A stretch of DNA of 64,000 nt from Winogradskyella marina (GTDB lineage: Bacteria > Bacteroidota > Bacteroidia > Flavobacteriales > Flavobacteriaceae): positions 372,001 through 436,000 of the forward strand of contig NZ_JADOET010000002.1 of assembly GCF_015645385.1 (NCBI RefSeq). The letters are read 5' to 3'. The notes beneath the pieces were generated by a model. It ran no database searches. It saw only the letters and a list, made by a program, of their open reading frames with translations, and had not been told where the DNA came from. Positions 8,221 to 16,974 of the stretch are shown in pieces. Position 1 is the first letter of the stretch, and each line of letters starts with the position of its first letter. Position numbers and translations under genes: made by a program.

Positions 8221-11200
8221 TTATCTGTTAATATATACCCAAGCACTTTTTGTTTTGGTGCCACCTTCGTATTCAACTGTATAGAAATAGGTTCCTACTG
8301 GTAACTCTTCACCATCGTTGGATTGTCCTACCCATTCATCTGTGTAATTATTTTTTGAATAAACTAATGTTCCATATCTATTAAATATTTCAAGTTTAGT
8401 AACATCAAAACTCTTTAAGTCAAATGTATCATTCTGACCTGGTGAAACACCTGGAGAAATACCTTCTGGGAAAATACAAGACTCAGCTTCTTCAACGTCA
8501 ATTGATATAGGTGCACTAGAACACCCACTTTCATTAAATGTAATTGTTGCTGTATACTCACCTGCAAAAAGTACAGTACTTAAGGTGGTTCCACTTCCAT
8601 CTATTGGATCACCATCTAAAGACCAGCTTATAGAAACGTCTGATTCCGTAAAGTTAGAAGGCGTAATACCAATTGTAATTGGCACCGTTGCTGATGGACA
8701 TACGATATAGTTATATTGATCATCAAATTCAGCCAATGGTACTATATTCACTTCTAATGCAAAAGAAGTGGTCTGGTAACAGCCAGTATCTGGATCTTCT
8801 GCTCTTACATAAATAGTTTCTCCACTACTCGTATAAGGACTAGACAAAGCACCAGATGCGGCTTCCGCATTGTCTAATGACGTATAATAAGAAATAATCA
8901 TACCCTCGTCATTAGTAACCTCACTATTTATAGAAACTAAATCAAATTCTGTTTCACCGTCTACCACACCATCTAAATCATCACATACAATTAAGTCTTC
9001 TGGTTGATTGATTTCTGGTCTAGGGTTAACGATTAACTCTACTTCAGATATTTCTCTACATCCTAAATACTCTGGGTCTTCAGCAGCATTTTCATCTTCT
9101 ATTCTAATGATTAATGTTTCTCCACTTGAATCATATTGAGAAGCTACAGGGTTTATGGCTTGAGATGCATCAGCTTCATTCAAATGATAGGTAACTTTAA
9201 AGCCTTCTAGTCCAAGTGACGCAGTAAACGCATCTAAATCAAATGTTTCTGTTCCGTCTGCTTCAGGTCCATCACATGCTGTAAGTGTCTGTGGTTCTAA
9301 TGGCTCTGGATCCTCATATAAATTCACAATTACGATTTGAGATAAAGCAGAAGAACCACACTGATTATCAGTAGCTAAAACTTGGTAGTTGGTTGCTCCC
9401 AGTCCAAATCCTTCGGGTGTTACTGTTAGTGAGCTAGAGTTTTCATTAGGAATTAGAAAACCGTCTTCATACCACTCATATTCATCAGCAAATGGTGAGC
9501 TTGTAGTAATAGTCACAGAATCGAAACCACAAACTGACACTTCATCGATTTCAGTTGGATCATTATCTGGGTCTATAAGAACTTCATCACTAACAATCTC
9601 AGCAGAGATTTCAGCTTCAATAGATCCATCATCTGGGCTACCTCCATTAGTTTGCTCTATTGTAATTGTACCTGGTTGGTTTCCAAAATTTGAAACAAGT
9701 AAGATGTAGACTTCACCTTCTAAGGCGTTGTCTATTGTAAGTGTTTCTACAGAGGCTGCTGACCAACTACAATCGGCAATGTTTCCATAAGGATAAAATT
9801 CTGGTGCGTATGGAATTCCAGGACAATCACTTGGATCTGGACACCCTAAATCTAAATTGTTACAAGACTCTTCAACAGACTCAAAAGGACCCCAAAGTGC
9901 ATAATCAACATCCAAACCGTCACCATCATCATCTACTTGAGATATTGTGATTTCAATTTCCCCAGGATTACCAATTTGAATGGTGTTCCACGTTGGGTTT
10001 TGAGCTGAAGTTAAACATGCTATTGGTCCTTCAGAAGGAATGCCAAAAACACTAGCTGCTTCTAAAGCTCCTCCGTCCGAACAGAAATTTTCTGCATTTT
10101 CACATACGGTATTGGTAGGTGCAGGTCGTATACAAAGGTCAAATGTAGCCGTTTCTAATTGACTACCTCCACTAAATACTCTTACATAATAGGTTGAACC
10201 TACAGTTAAAGAAGGTGTTATACTTGCTTCGTTGTCTGAACAATATAATTCAGTTAAAGATCCACAAGCTCCTTCGTAAACGGCGTGGTCTATATTGGCT
10301 CCACCAGTAACGTTCAGTATTGAAATGAGTTGAACGTCACTTAATGCTGTGAACTCAAACCAAACATCATCATTTGGTGTCCCTGTACAAGAACTGTCTG
10401 GTACATTAGAAGGTGTTGCAGCTAAAATTGTACCTGAGGTTACTTCATCACAACCACCAAACTCATTAACTACTGCAGTAATTGCCCCTTCACATTCATC
10501 ATTACTTGGAGGACAAGCTAAAACTTCGAAAGTACTACTGCTAACAACACAATTATTATCTTGTTCATTAGTAACAAATACCTTAACAGCAGTTCCAAAA
10601 GCAAAAGGACCCGCTTGATAAGTACCAACTTCTGATACTTGTTCAGTCTCACTATTAAAATCATTTGAAATTTGTATAGTGTCAGCATCTCCTAAACTTG
10701 TGATATCAACATCTATAAAAAATTGGTCATTTTCGCAGTCTGGTGAAGTTGCAAAGCTAGCTTCAGGCAGTGTACACATTAATTCTTGCACGTTAACTGT
10801 AAAGTCCATAGTTATACCCCAAGACCCATTATAACATGGCTCAGGATCAGCAAAATCGGTTCCTACAATACGCATTCTATGTTCCCCAATAGGTGCCGTT
10901 AATGGCATTAGAAAAGAGGTGTCAAACATATGAAAACCATCGGCAAAATTTCCACCAGCAGATTCACCTTGAAAAACGAGTTCTGTATCATCAAAAACTA
11001 AATCGTCATTAAAATCAATCCAAATAGCAGTGTTATAAGTTATGGTATGTCCAAATTCTATTAAAACATTAGTATTTAGACCTTGAAAAACATTAACAAC
11101 AGGTGATGTGTTATTTTCATAGTTTATATCACCAGGACTTGGAAAGTCAGTAAAGCCAACTGTAACATTATTTACGCCATTGCCATCGTTAGATGATGGT

Positions 11201-14200
11201 ATAGACTCACAATATCCAGTAAAGAACTGGAATGGTCCGTTAAAAGAACTTTCATCTCCTGAGCTACAAATGGCTTGTACATAAAACTCATAACTGGTGT
11301 CTGCTGTTAAACCAGATAAGATGTATGGGTTAGTATCAATGTCAGTTAAATCTATTCCGTCTCCTAGTGTAAAACCAGCTTCACCATATTGTATATTCCA
11401 AGTCGTTGCTGTGCCACTTTCTGTCCAGCTTAATTCAGTCGAAGTTAAACTTAGGTTGGTCGCAGTTAAATCTGTTGGTTCAGGACACGTTGGAATACCT
11501 CGTACTCTAAAGTTATCAACAAATATGTCGTTATCGGCACTATCATCTACAGTACCACTAGTTGCATAAAATGCAAATTGTACTATCTGACCACTGTATG
11601 CTGTTAAATCTATCACAGGATGATCTCCATTAGGAGCTGTAGCGGATGTGTTATCATAAGTTATTAGAGAAGACCATGTTGTGCCATTATCAGTAGATAT
11701 TAAGAATTCTACGACATCATCAGAACCTAAAGTTCCTGCAGTAGTACTTCCCCATGTTGTAATACCAAAATCAAACTCTACTTGAAAAGGACCACCTGTT
11801 AAATCAAATTGCGGTGTTAAAATCCAATCGTTAAATGGATCACCAAAGAATGGTGCGTAAATATTTATTTTATATGCTCCTGTACTTCCATCATTAAGAA
11901 ATCCATCAACAGTCCATGAACTAAGTCCTAAATCTGTAGGACCAGTTGTTAAGTCACCATTATCGGCTTCATCCCAACATTCAGGTGGAACCGTAGCGGT
12001 AACATTAGCGAAGTTTTCAATATAATCAGGAGTAAAGACATCACATAAGGTTGTAAAGCTAATTGGACCTGTAAAGACACTTGACTCGCCACCACAGTCT
12101 GATTGTACATAAAAATCGTATGAGGCAACTGGGTCCAAGCCAGTAGCTATATAAGGGTTAGAAACGTTTGTATCTGTAGGTGTACCTGTTGGTGTTTCTC
12201 CAGATTCTACTATTTCTACATTCCAAATCGTAGAAGTTCCTGCTTCGGTCCATGATAACTGCGCTCCTTCAGAAGTTATATTTGTTACGGCTAAATCATT
12301 TGGTTCTGGACAGTTTGGTACTGCTCTTACTTGAAAATTATCTACAAACACATCGTTATCTCCACCTGAAGTAGTACCACCTGTTGCATAAAATGCAAAT
12401 TGAACTATATCACCACTATAAGCAGATAAATTCACAACAGGATGCGCACCATTTGCTGGTAACACTGATGAGGAATCATAAGATAATAATGATGTCCATG
12501 TAGCTCCATTATCATTAGATATTAAGAACTCTACGAGGTCGTCTGAACCTAGAGTCCCTGGATTATCATTACCCCATTGTGTAATCCCAAAATCAAATTC
12601 TACTTGAAAAGGATCACCTGTTAAATCAAATTGTGGTGTTAAAAGCCAATCGTTTAAAAATGTACCAAATACGTTTATTTTATATGCACCTGTTGTACCG
12701 TCATTGAGAAAACCATCAACAGTCCATGAACTAAGTCCTAAATCTGTAGGGCCAGTGGTTAGATCACCATTATCGGCTTCATCCCAACATTCAGGCGGAA
12801 CAGTATCCGTAAGGTCTGTAAAGTCTTCTAGATAATCTGGAATAATGACATCACATAATGTCGTAAAGGTAAATGGCCCTGACCATGCGCTTAGTTCGCT
12901 ACCACAGTTAGCTTGAACATAATAATCGTAACTTGTTAAAGCATCTAAACCACTTACTGTATATGGATTTGTAACATCACTTTCCGTTGGTGTGCCTGTT
13001 GGCTCTGTACCAGAAGGTACAACTTCAATATTCCATTGCGATACAGCTCCGACTTGAGTCCAACTAAGTTCTGCAGAATCTGCTCCAATTCCATTAGTTG
13101 TTAATGCATTAGGAGGAATACAGTTTGGTGCTGCTGTAACATTTATAGTAAAGTCCATTGTAACTCCCCAAGCACCGCTGTAACACGGGTCTGGTGACGT
13201 TGCTGTTTGAGCTAAATCTGCAGTACCAATTCTCATATTATAAACACCTAAAGGAACATCTGGCATTAAAAATGAAGCGTTAAACACTGTTGGATTCGCT
13301 GCTTCACTTGTACCTTGAAAAACTATTTCTGTTTCGTTGTCATATACTAAGTCATTGTTAAAGTCTATCCAAACATTTGTGTTATATGTTGGTCCTGTAG
13401 TAAAAGTAATTTGTAAATTAGAAGTAACCTGAGCAGCTAAATCTACAGTCGGTGAAGTAAAATCTTCATAAGTTATTTCATCTCCCCCCGAAGTAAACGT
13501 CTCAGTACCTAAGATAACTTGACCTATACCATCACCATCAGTTGAAGATGGTATTGATTCACAAAGACCTGTATAAAACGTAAATGGACCAGCCCATTCG
13601 CTTAATCCATCGTCAGTGCCACAATCTGCTTGATAATATACATAATACTCTGTGTTCGGAGTTAAACCTGCTAAGGAAGTTTCAGCAGTACCTGCGACAA
13701 CGGCTGAAGCTTCTTCTTCACCATTGCCAGGTGTGAAATCTGAGCCACTGTTATATTCAACATTCCAATTAGTTTCAGAAAAGCCTGCTGTCCATTCTAA
13801 ATCTACTTCAGTAGTTGTTAACGTTGTCGTCATCATGCTTGAAGGTGTAATACATGTTGGACTTTCAAAAAGTGTTACAACAATATTAGACCAATCGGCA
13901 TCCGACCCATCGTACTCTTGATTAGGGGTAATTTCTAGAAAACCATCTGTTGTTGGATCGTATCCAGCAGGTAACTCACCTTCAAAGGTAAGTGTTGTGT
14001 CATTACTATTGAAGCCTCCACCAGTGCTTGGCTCCTCTAAAAACACATCTCCAGCGGATGTAGACACTGTAAGTTGTGCCTCATTATTGTATGGAAATCC
14101 ATCTCCTTCAGTCCAATCAGCTGATACTATAAATGACAAGTATGATCCAGAAGAGGATGCTGGAACCCCAGCTGTGTTCGCTATATCATTTACGTTAATA

Positions 14201-14316
14201 GGAATATTTTCCCCAGAAACGACTGATGTTGGTCCTTGAATTGCGGGAAATTCATATTGAGCGCTAGCAGAAATACAAAATCCTAGCATGATTAAGAATA
14301 GAGTAATTTTTTTCAT
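8221..14316 (-). CDS. SprB-like giant cell-surface adhesin with T9SS type-B C-terminal domain
   Basis: A 2031-residue secreted protein, first gene of the adhesin operon. I place the start at 14316 because the signal peptide MKKITLFLIMLGFCISASA begins there; the frame extends upstream to 14439 but that stretch is basic, non-hydrophobic and contains the promoter. Domains in order, with approximate residues: unknown N-domain 20-150; FN3 152-248; GEVED-like 249-395; FN3 399-486; jelly-roll 487-672; FN3 672-756; second jelly-roll 757-948; FN3 949-1030; second GEVED-like 1031-1178; Cys-rich segment; PPC-like 1270-1396; a further beta-domain to 1555; Ig-like modules 1575-1945; and the gliding-motility/T9SS type-B sorting domain 1947-2031 (PEGISPGVSPG, FNRYGTLVYSKNNY, LPVGTYFYT, WVYINR). 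It is expected at the cell surface, in adhesion or gliding. The two jelly-roll+FN3 blocks are recent internal duplicates. Confidence 0.92.
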   Translation of the reverse strand: MKKITLFLIMLGFCISASAQYEFPAIQGPTSVVSGENIPINVNDIANTAGVPASSSGSYLSFIVSADWTEGDGFPYNNEAQLTVSTSAGDVFLEEPSTGGGFNSNDTTLTFEGELPAGYDPTTDGFLEITPNQEYDGSDADWSNIVVTLFESPTCITPSSMMTTTLTTTEVDLEWTAGFSETNWNVEYNSGSDFTPGNGEEEASAVVAGTAETSLAGLTPNTEYYVYYQADCGTDDGLSEWAGPFTFYTGLCESIPSSTDGDGIGQVILGTETFTSGGDEITYEDFTSPTVDLAAQVTSNLQITFTTGPTYNTNVWIDFNNDLVYDNETEIVFQGTSEAANPTVFNASFLMPDVPLGVYNMRIGTADLAQTATSPDPCYSGAWGVTMDFTINVTAAPNCIPPNALTTNGIGADSAELSWTQVGAVSQWNIEVVPSGTEPTGTPTESDVTNPYTVSGLDALTSYDYYVQANCGSELSAWSGPFTFTTLCDVIIPDYLEDFTDLTDTVPPECWDEADNGDLTTGPTDLGLSSWTVDGFLNDGTTGAYKINVFGTFLNDWLLTPQFDLTGDPFQVEFDFGITQWGNDNPGTLGSDDLVEFLISNDNGATWTSLLSYDSSSVLPANGAHPVVNLSAYSGDIVQFAFYATGGTTSGGDNDVFVDNFQVRAVPNCPEPNDLAVTNITSEGAQLSWTEAGTSTIWNVEIVESGETPTGTPTDTNVSNPYIATGLDPVASYDFYVQSDCGGESSVFTGPISFTTLCDVFTPDYIENFANVTATVPPECWDEADNGDLTTGPTDLGLSSWTVDGFLNDGSTGAYKINIYAPFFGDPFNDWILTPQFDLTGGPFQVEFDFGITTWGSTTAGTLGSDDVVEFLISTDNGTTWSSLITYDNTSATAPNGDHPVIDLTAYSGQIVQFAFYATSGTVDDSADNDIFVDNFRVRGIPTCPEPTDLTATNLSLTSTELSWTESGTATTWNIQYGEAGFTLGDGIDLTDIDTNPYILSGLTADTSYEFYVQAICSSGDESSFNGPFQFFTGYCESIPSSNDGNGVNNVTVGFTDFPSPGDINYENNTSPVVNVFQGLNTNVLIEFGHTITYNTAIWIDFNDDLVFDDTELVFQGESAGGNFADGFHMFDTSFLMPLTAPIGEHRMRIVGTDFADPEPCYNGSWGITMDFTVNVQELMCTLPEASFATSPDCENDQFFIDVDITSLGDADTIQISNDFNSETEQVSEVGTYQAGPFAFGTAVKVFVTNEQDNNCVVSSSTFEVLACPPSNDECEGAITAVVNEFGGCDEVTSGTILAATPSNVPDSSCTGTPNDDVWFEFTALSDVQLISILNVTGGANIDHAVYEGACGSLTELYCSDNEASITPSLTVGSTYYVRVFSGGSQLETATFDLCIRPAPTNTVCENAENFCSDGGALEAASVFGIPSEGPIACLTSAQNPTWNTIQIGNPGEIEITISQVDDDGDGLDVDYALWGPFESVEESCNNLDLGCPDPSDCPGIPYAPEFYPYGNIADCSWSAASVETLTIDNALEGEVYILLVSNFGNQPGTITIEQTNGGSPDDGSIEAEISAEIVSDEVLIDPDNDPTEIDEVSVCGFDSVTITTSSPFADEYEWYEDGFLIPNENSSSLTVTPEGFGLGATNYQVLATDNQCGSSALSQIVIVNLYEDPEPLEPQTLTACDGPEADGTETFDLDAFTASLGLEGFKVTYHLNEADASQAINPVASQYDSSGETLIIRIEDENAAEDPEYLGCREISEVELIVNPRPEINQPEDLIVCDDLDGVVDGETEFDLVSINSEVTNDEGMIISYYTSLDNAEAASGALSSPYTSSGETIYVRAEDPDTGCYQTTSFALEVNIVPLAEFDDQYNYIVCPSATVPITIGITPSNFTESDVSISWSLDGDPIDGSGTTLSTVLFAGEYTATITFNESGCSSAPISIDVEEAESCIFPEGISPGVSPGQNDTFDLKSFDVTKLEIFNRYGTLVYSKNNYTDEWVGQSNDGEELPVGTYFYTVEYEGGTKTKSAWVYINR
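11468..12048 (-). repeat. Internal repeat, copy 2: jelly-roll module of the adhesin
   Basis: It encodes the module beginning L-C-D-V and containing ECWDEADNGDLTTGPTDL. Its partner is at 12290-12858. Protein identity is very high, and long stretches of DNA (for example around 11900-11990 against 12710-12800) are almost the same, which points to recent duplication or gene conversion. Confidence 0.85.
12290..12858 (-). repeat. Internal repeat, copy 1: jelly-roll module of the adhesin
   Basis: Direct repeat of 11468-12048, offset by about 810 bp. Each copy is followed in the protein by an FN3 module starting N/T-C-P-E-P. The pair makes this gene prone to length change by recombination, and to assembly errors. 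Confidence 0.85.
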
Positions 14317-14409
14317 TATTAATCGGTTTGTTAAATTGTTTATTTTGTTTATAATCCTTTGATTATAAAGTGATTTGTTAGTTTTTGAGAAAATTTTTGA
14401 TGTGTTTCG

Positions 14410-14441
14410 CAAAGCTACCGCTGGTTTAGACGATTTCACAA
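14410..14441 (-). promoter_or_regulatory. Promoter of the adhesin/PorP/OmpA operon
   Basis: On the minus strand, TTG (14441-14439), a 21-nt spacer and TAGCTTTG (14417-14410) match the Flavobacterium consensus TTG-N17-23-TAnnTTTG. It predicts a leader of roughly 85-90 nt before the ATG at 14316. It also lies inside the upstream extension of the reading frame, supporting the later start. Confidence 0.65.
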
Positions 14442-14539
14442 TGCAAACCCGAATATATAAAAAATGACTATTAACATGTTGTTAACACTGGTAAAATAGA
14501 TTAACTACAGTATTAATCGATAAATGGTTTGGATATTTC

Positions 14540-15490
14540 TTAAGAAGATTTTAATTGAATAAAAACAGGAAAATGATCACTATAGCCTCCTTTATATTTT
14601 AGGCCTACGTAAGTGCGAAATGGTTGTCCTTTATATTTGCTTTTATATTGCTCCAGAAATTTGCTTTTAAATACTTGAGCATCACTAAAACTTAAATTTG
14701 AATTATTGGTGTCAAAAAAATTAGTGGAGAATAATATTTGATCGAAGAGATTCCATTGAAAATTATAGCTTAAACTGCCATTGTCACGAGACCAAACTGT
14801 TTTAAAAGGGTTATAAAGACTACTTTCTTTTTCGAGAATTTCTAAACTTTTACAATTGGGATTGTCATTAAAATCTCCCATTACAATAATTTTCGTTTCT
14901 GGGTTTTCACTTTTTAGATTTTTAATAATAGAGTTAACCACGTTTGCTGCTGCGATACGCTTAACCTCAGATTCCTTTACTCCTTCTCTTCGCGAGGGCC
15001 AATGATTCACAATAATATGTACTTGTTCGTTGTGTAATTCACCCTGCACTAAAAGTATATCTCTCGTATAATCTCGTTGTCCACGTTCATTTTGAAGATA
15101 TACAGAAAAAGTTTCAGAATAGTGTACGCTAAAAAAATCGGTTTTATAGAGTAAGGCGACATCTATTCCGCGTTCATCTAAAGAATCATAGTGCACATAA
15201 TCGTAGTTTTCGTCTTTTAAATTTTTACTATGTATTAAGTCTGAAAGTACTTTTTGATTTTCAACTTCAGCCAAACCAACTAAAACAGGTGCAACCTCAG
15301 TGTCATCTTTACCAATCTTAGAAATGGCTGTGCCTAACTTCATTAATTTATTTTGATAACGTTTAATAGTCCATCGTTTTGCAGAAGTTGGTAAAAAATC
15401 GTCATCATTTGTTAACGGATCGTTTTCTATGTCAAATAAATTTTCGATATTATAAAATGCAATGGAGTAATAGTCTAAAGTTTTTTTCAT
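14540..15490 (-). CDS. Endonuclease/exonuclease/phosphatase family protein (cytoplasmic paralogue)
   Basis: A 316-residue EEP-superfamily phosphodiesterase. Motifs typical of the fold are seen: IAFYNIENLFD (Asn and Glu metal ligands), LAEVENQKVL, DERGIDVALLY, HIIVNHWPSRREG, IVMGDFNDNP and GGYSDHFPVFIQL with the catalytic Asp-His pair. The N-terminus MKKTLDYYSIAFYN has no signal peptide, unlike its secreted paralogue at 55553-56608, which shares the same motif order. Substrate is unknown: such enzymes cleave DNA, RNA or phosphoesters. It stands alone between the adhesin operon and hflX, on the opposite strand from hflX. Confidence 0.85.
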   Translation of the reverse strand: MKKTLDYYSIAFYNIENLFDIENDPLTNDDDFLPTSAKRWTIKRYQNKLMKLGTAISKIGKDDTEVAPVLVGLAEVENQKVLSDLIHSKNLKDENYDYVHYDSLDERGIDVALLYKTDFFSVHYSETFSVYLQNERGQRDYTRDILLVQGELHNEQVHIIVNHWPSRREGVKESEVKRIAAANVVNSIIKNLKSENPETKIIVMGDFNDNPNCKSLEILEKESSLYNPFKTVWSRDNGSLSYNFQWNLFDQILFSTNFFDTNNSNLSFSDAQVFKSKFLEQYKSKYKGQPFRTYVGLKYKGGYSDHFPVFIQLKSS

Positions 15491-15539
15491 AGGATTAAAT
15501 ATAGGTTTTTAAAATATTATTAGGACGAATCCATTTGCT

Positions 15540-15547
15540 TAACTTTG
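15540..15547 (+). promoter_or_regulatory. -7 promoter element of hflX
   Basis: TAACTTTG fits TAnnTTTG exactly; no good TTG is seen at -33. It overlaps the TTG codon at 15545, which could be misread as an hflX start, and predicts a leader of about 10 nt before the ATG at 15563. Confidence 0.6.
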
Positions 15548-15562
15548 TACTTTAATGAATTT

Positions 15563-16774
15563 ATGATAGAGAAAAAAGATATAGAATTAGAAAAAGCAGT
15601 ACTCATTGGTGTTATAACACAAGATCAAGATGAAGAAAAATCCAAGGAGTACTTAGACGAATTAGAGTTTTTAACCTTTACTGCAGGTGGTGAGGTGATA
15701 AAACGCTACACTCAAAAAATGACTATGCCAAATCCAAAAACCTTTATAGGAACTGGAAAAATGCAAGAAGTCACCAATTTTGTAAAAGAAAATGATATTG
15801 GTACTGTGATTTTTGATGATGAGTTATCACCTGCCCAAGAACGAAATATTAGCAAAATTCTAGATTGTAAAATTCTCGATAGAACTAACCTTATCCTAGA
15901 TATTTTTGCTCAGCGTGCACAAACTAGTTATGCCAGAACACAAGTAGAATTGGCACAATGTGAATACTTATTACCTCGACTAAAAGGCATGTGGACACAC
16001 CTTGAACGTCAAAAAGGAGGTATTGGAATGCGTGGACCTGGTGAAACAGAAATTGAAACAGATAGACGTATTGTTCGAGATAAGATAGCCTTACTAAAAG
16101 CTAAAATAAAAACGATAGATAAACAACAAGCTGTACAACGCGGTAATCGCGGTAAAATGGTACGAGTAGCCTTAGTTGGTTATACCAATGTTGGAAAATC
16201 TACGTTAATGAATGTGATTAGTAAAAGTGAGGTGTTTGCAGAAAATAAATTATTCGCAACCTTAGATACTACAGTTCGAAAAGTGGTTATTGGCAACTTA
16301 CCGTTTTTAATGAGTGATACGGTTGGGTTTATTAGAAAATTACCAACACAATTGGTAGAATCTTTTAAGAGTACTTTAGATGAAGTTAGAGAAGCCGATT
16401 TGTTGCTTCATGTCGTAGATATTTCTCATACTAATTTTGAAGAACACATTGATTCTGTAAATCAGATTTTAGACGAAATTGACAGTAAGGGGAAACCAAC
16501 TATCATGGTTTTTAATAAGATTGATGCTTATGAAGCAGAACCTTTTGATGAGGACGATTTGGTAGAAGAACGGACTAAAGCCAATTATACCATTGAAGAA
16601 TGGAAAAAAACGTGGATGTCTAGATTAGATGGAAATGCGTTGTTCATTTCGGCATTAAATAAAGAGAACATGGACGAATTTAGAAAACGAGTTTATGAGG
16701 AAGTGAGAGAAATCCATGTAACGCGTTTTCCATACAATCATTTTCTATATCCAGACGTTGAAGATATAGAATAA
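15563..16774 (+). CDS. hflX: GTPase HflX (ribosome-associated)
   Basis: A 403-residue HflX-family GTPase, which in studied bacteria binds the 50S subunit and splits or rescues stalled ribosomes. The N-terminal HflX domain (about 10-185) holds TFIGTGKMQEV, VIFDDELSPAQ and the glycine-rich loop GGIGMRGPGETEIETDRR. The G domain follows, with G1 GYTNVGKSTLMN, G3 DTVGFIRKLP and G4 FNKIDAY. I chose the ATG at 15563 over the in-frame TTG at 15545, because that TTG sits inside the -7 promoter element. A C-terminal stretch after the G domain holds a short acidic/charged tail. The gene is monocistronic, with a 200-bp gap before the next gene. Confidence 0.96.
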   Translation: MIEKKDIELEKAVLIGVITQDQDEEKSKEYLDELEFLTFTAGGEVIKRYTQKMTMPNPKTFIGTGKMQEVTNFVKENDIGTVIFDDELSPAQERNISKILDCKILDRTNLILDIFAQRAQTSYARTQVELAQCEYLLPRLKGMWTHLERQKGGIGMRGPGETEIETDRRIVRDKIALLKAKIKTIDKQQAVQRGNRGKMVRVALVGYTNVGKSTLMNVISKSEVFAENKLFATLDTTVRKVVIGNLPFLMSDTVGFIRKLPTQLVESFKSTLDEVREADLLLHVVDISHTNFEEHIDSVNQILDEIDSKGKPTIMVFNKIDAYEAEPFDEDDLVEERTKANYTIEEWKKTWMSRLDGNALFISALNKENMDEFRKRVYEEVREIHVTRFPYNHFLYPDVEDIE

Positions 16775-16974
16775 ATAAAAGACATTAGACCGCTTTGCTT
16801 TTAGACTTGATTCTAATTCGCTGACAAGAATTTGTATTTGACTTGAATAATAATTTTTGAAAACGATTGAATTCATTTTTATATAATAATGAACGACTTT
16901 ATTGAAAATAGTCTTACCAAACTAAATAGCTTTTTCGTCGTACACTTTTAATAAAATAACGTTATAGCCCAAAA
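16775..16974 (+). other. Intergenic gap between hflX and the PBP gene
   Basis: This 200-bp AT-rich spacer holds no credible gene. I see no strong hairpin after hflX and only near-matches to TAnnTTTG (for example around 16846-16859), so the PBP promoter cannot be placed with confidence. Confidence 0.5.

Noticed and set aside
9389..13921. Several open frames of 70-106 codons on the plus strand across the giant adhesin gene
   Set aside because: They lie antisense to a continuous 2031-residue coding frame with clear domains, are rich in Ser/Val from reverse-read Thr/Asp codons, and lack motifs or starts with promoter signals.
14317..14439. Extra 41 codons upstream of the giant adhesin start
   Set aside because: The peptide is basic and non-hydrophobic, and it precedes an ideal signal peptide at 14316; the best promoter for the operon lies within this stretch.
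15545..15562. TTG start for hflX at 15545
   Set aside because: The codon is part of the exact -7 box TAACTTTG (15540-15547), so it would not be on the mRNA; ATG at 15563 is used.
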